From Candidatus Poribacteria bacterium (GTDB lineage: Bacteria > Poribacteria > WGA-4E > B28-G17), in the NCBI GenBank assembly GCA_003645735.1, contig QNBQ01000134.1, positions 1-5,818 on the forward strand: DNA of 5,818 nt, read 5' to 3'. The number at the start of each line of letters is the position of its first letter. Position 1 is the first letter of the stretch. Made by a program: the position numbers and the translations under genes. Below are positions 5,315 to 5,818 of the stretch, one piece after another. The notes beneath the pieces were generated by a model. That model worked only from the letters and a program-made list of their open reading frames with translations. It was not told the origin of the DNA and did no database searches.

Positions 5315-5360
5315 GGCCCCGCTCCGCCCCGAATGGGCCTGAGGTGAGGCGGGCGGGGCC
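5315..5360 (-). terminator. Strong GC-rich hairpin between PIG-L and TPR-like genes
   Basis: Arms 5315-5328 and 5348-5360 pair over 13 bp with a single bulged base (T5323) and a 19-nt loop. On the minus strand the hairpin begins 10 nt after the PIG-L stop codon and is followed by TTTCGTT, a weak U-tract. It may be a leaky terminator or an intercistronic stem-loop that protects or attenuates the message. The next gene's ribosome site begins about 10 nt later, which leaves almost no space for a separate promoter, so full termination is doubtful. Confidence 0.5.
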
Positions 5361-5370
5361 TGTGAAAGGC

Positions 5371-5818
5371 TCAGGGGAGGAGCCTCTCGAGCGCCAACCT
5401 CATCCTCCCCCACGCCTCGTGCCTTCTGAACCCCTCCGCATAGGGAACCCCGACCTGCAGCCCCCTGAACCTGTTGACCGTCCTGACGAAGTCGAGGATA
5501 TCGATCCCGTCGTGTTCCTTCAGCCATTTGACCTGGCTCTCGTGGCAGGCCAGCATCTCCAGCTTCGTCTCGATCTCCTCCGTTATGTCGACGTAATCCG
5601 TTGGGAGGAACCCTATCCCGGCCAACGTGTCCATGTAGTAGACGGGGGGTATCCAGTCGAGGGGCGGCGATTCGGTCTCTATGTTGGGCACGCTCGCCAG
5701 GAAACCGGCCGTGGTGGCGATCCGGCTGACTATCCTGTGATCCTCGTGGTAGTCCTCGGGGTAGTGGGTGATAATCAGGTCGGCCCTCGCTTTGCGGATC
5801 GCCTCTATGAAGCGGAGC
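5371..5818 (-). CDS. PIG-L/LmbE-family zinc deacetylase, C-terminal part
   Basis: 148 residues are open from the window edge to the TGA at 5373-5371; the N-terminus, including the expected AHPDDE zinc motif, is outside. The family removes N-acetyl groups from GlcNAc-containing substrates. The visible part begins with ADLIITHYPEDYHEDHRI, the conserved region with the H-x-x-D-H-type motif supplying the third zinc-binding His. It continues through a typical middle (PNIETESPPL, PPVYYMDT, DYVDITEEIETK) and ends with ACHESQV, RFRGLQVGVPYAEGF and a terminal LLP, all hallmarks of the family. A GTG at 5691 inside the gene is not the start, because the frame and the motifs extend upstream. It is followed by the hairpin and the TPR-like gene. 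Together with the nearby sulfatase it suggests processing of sulfated or acetylated sugars, though a low-molecular-weight thiol substrate, as for BshB/Mca, is not excluded. Confidence 0.92.
   Translation of the reverse strand, partial: LRFIEAIRKARADLIITHYPEDYHEDHRIVSRIATTAGFLASVPNIETESPPLDWIPPVYYMDTLAGIGFLPTDYVDITEEIETKLEMLACHESQVKWLKEHDGIDILDFVRTVNRFRGLQVGVPYAEGFRRHEAWGRMRLALERLLP

Noticed and set aside
4898..5527. Longer N-terminus (78 extra residues) for the TPR-like protein
   Set aside because: The extra part overlaps the PIG-L gene and the hairpin, is Gln/Gly/Arg-rich without structure, and a well-placed GGAGG sits at the internal ATG 5293.

Overview
This is a GC-rich bacterial window. 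Start codons are often GTG or TTG, Shine-Dalgarno sites are strong (GGAGG or close), and sigma70-type promoters (TTGACA/T, 17-18 nt, TATAAT-like) can be read directly upstream of four transcription units. Arginine is very often encoded by AGG and the proteins are rich in Glu, Arg and Lys, which hints at a thermophile. A Tat-exported sulfatase, a PIG-L deacetylase and a DUF4159-like lipoprotein together are typical of Planctomycetes, Poribacteria, Latescibacteria and related uncultured lineages. The phylum cannot be fixed from this sequence alone.

Left part (1-1189): the N-terminal half of a DUF4159-like lipoprotein on the minus strand is divergent from a two-gene plus-strand operon. That operon encodes a two-helix ferritin of the encapsulated-ferritin (EncFtn) type, overlapped by a 75-residue protein I do not recognise. 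Both directions have good promoters in the shared 207 bp gap, with a perfect 7-bp inverted repeat between them.

Middle (1232-2882, minus strand): an AlbA_2/Schlafen-type ATP-binding protein has its own perfect-consensus promoter. Just upstream lies a broken small gene. It begins with a heavy-metal-associated (HMA) domain lacking the second Cys of its CxxC motif, shifts frame, and continues as a transmembrane helix plus a Cys-rich tail.

Right part (2927-5818, minus strand): a large formylglycine-type sulfatase with a Tat signal and an extra C-terminal domain is driven by its own promoter, with a 14-bp palindrome in its leader. Upstream lie a small membrane-anchored TPR-like protein and the C-terminal part of a PIG-L/LmbE deacetylase, probably one operon with a hairpin between the two genes. 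The sulfatase and deacetylase fit the breakdown or remodelling of sulfated, N-acetylated glycans, but a shared pathway is inferred only from proximity.

I see no CRISPR array, RNA gene or insertion sequence. The points most worth checking are the broken HMA/TM/Cys gene, the EncFtn without a visible encapsulin-targeting tail, and its overlapping unknown partner.
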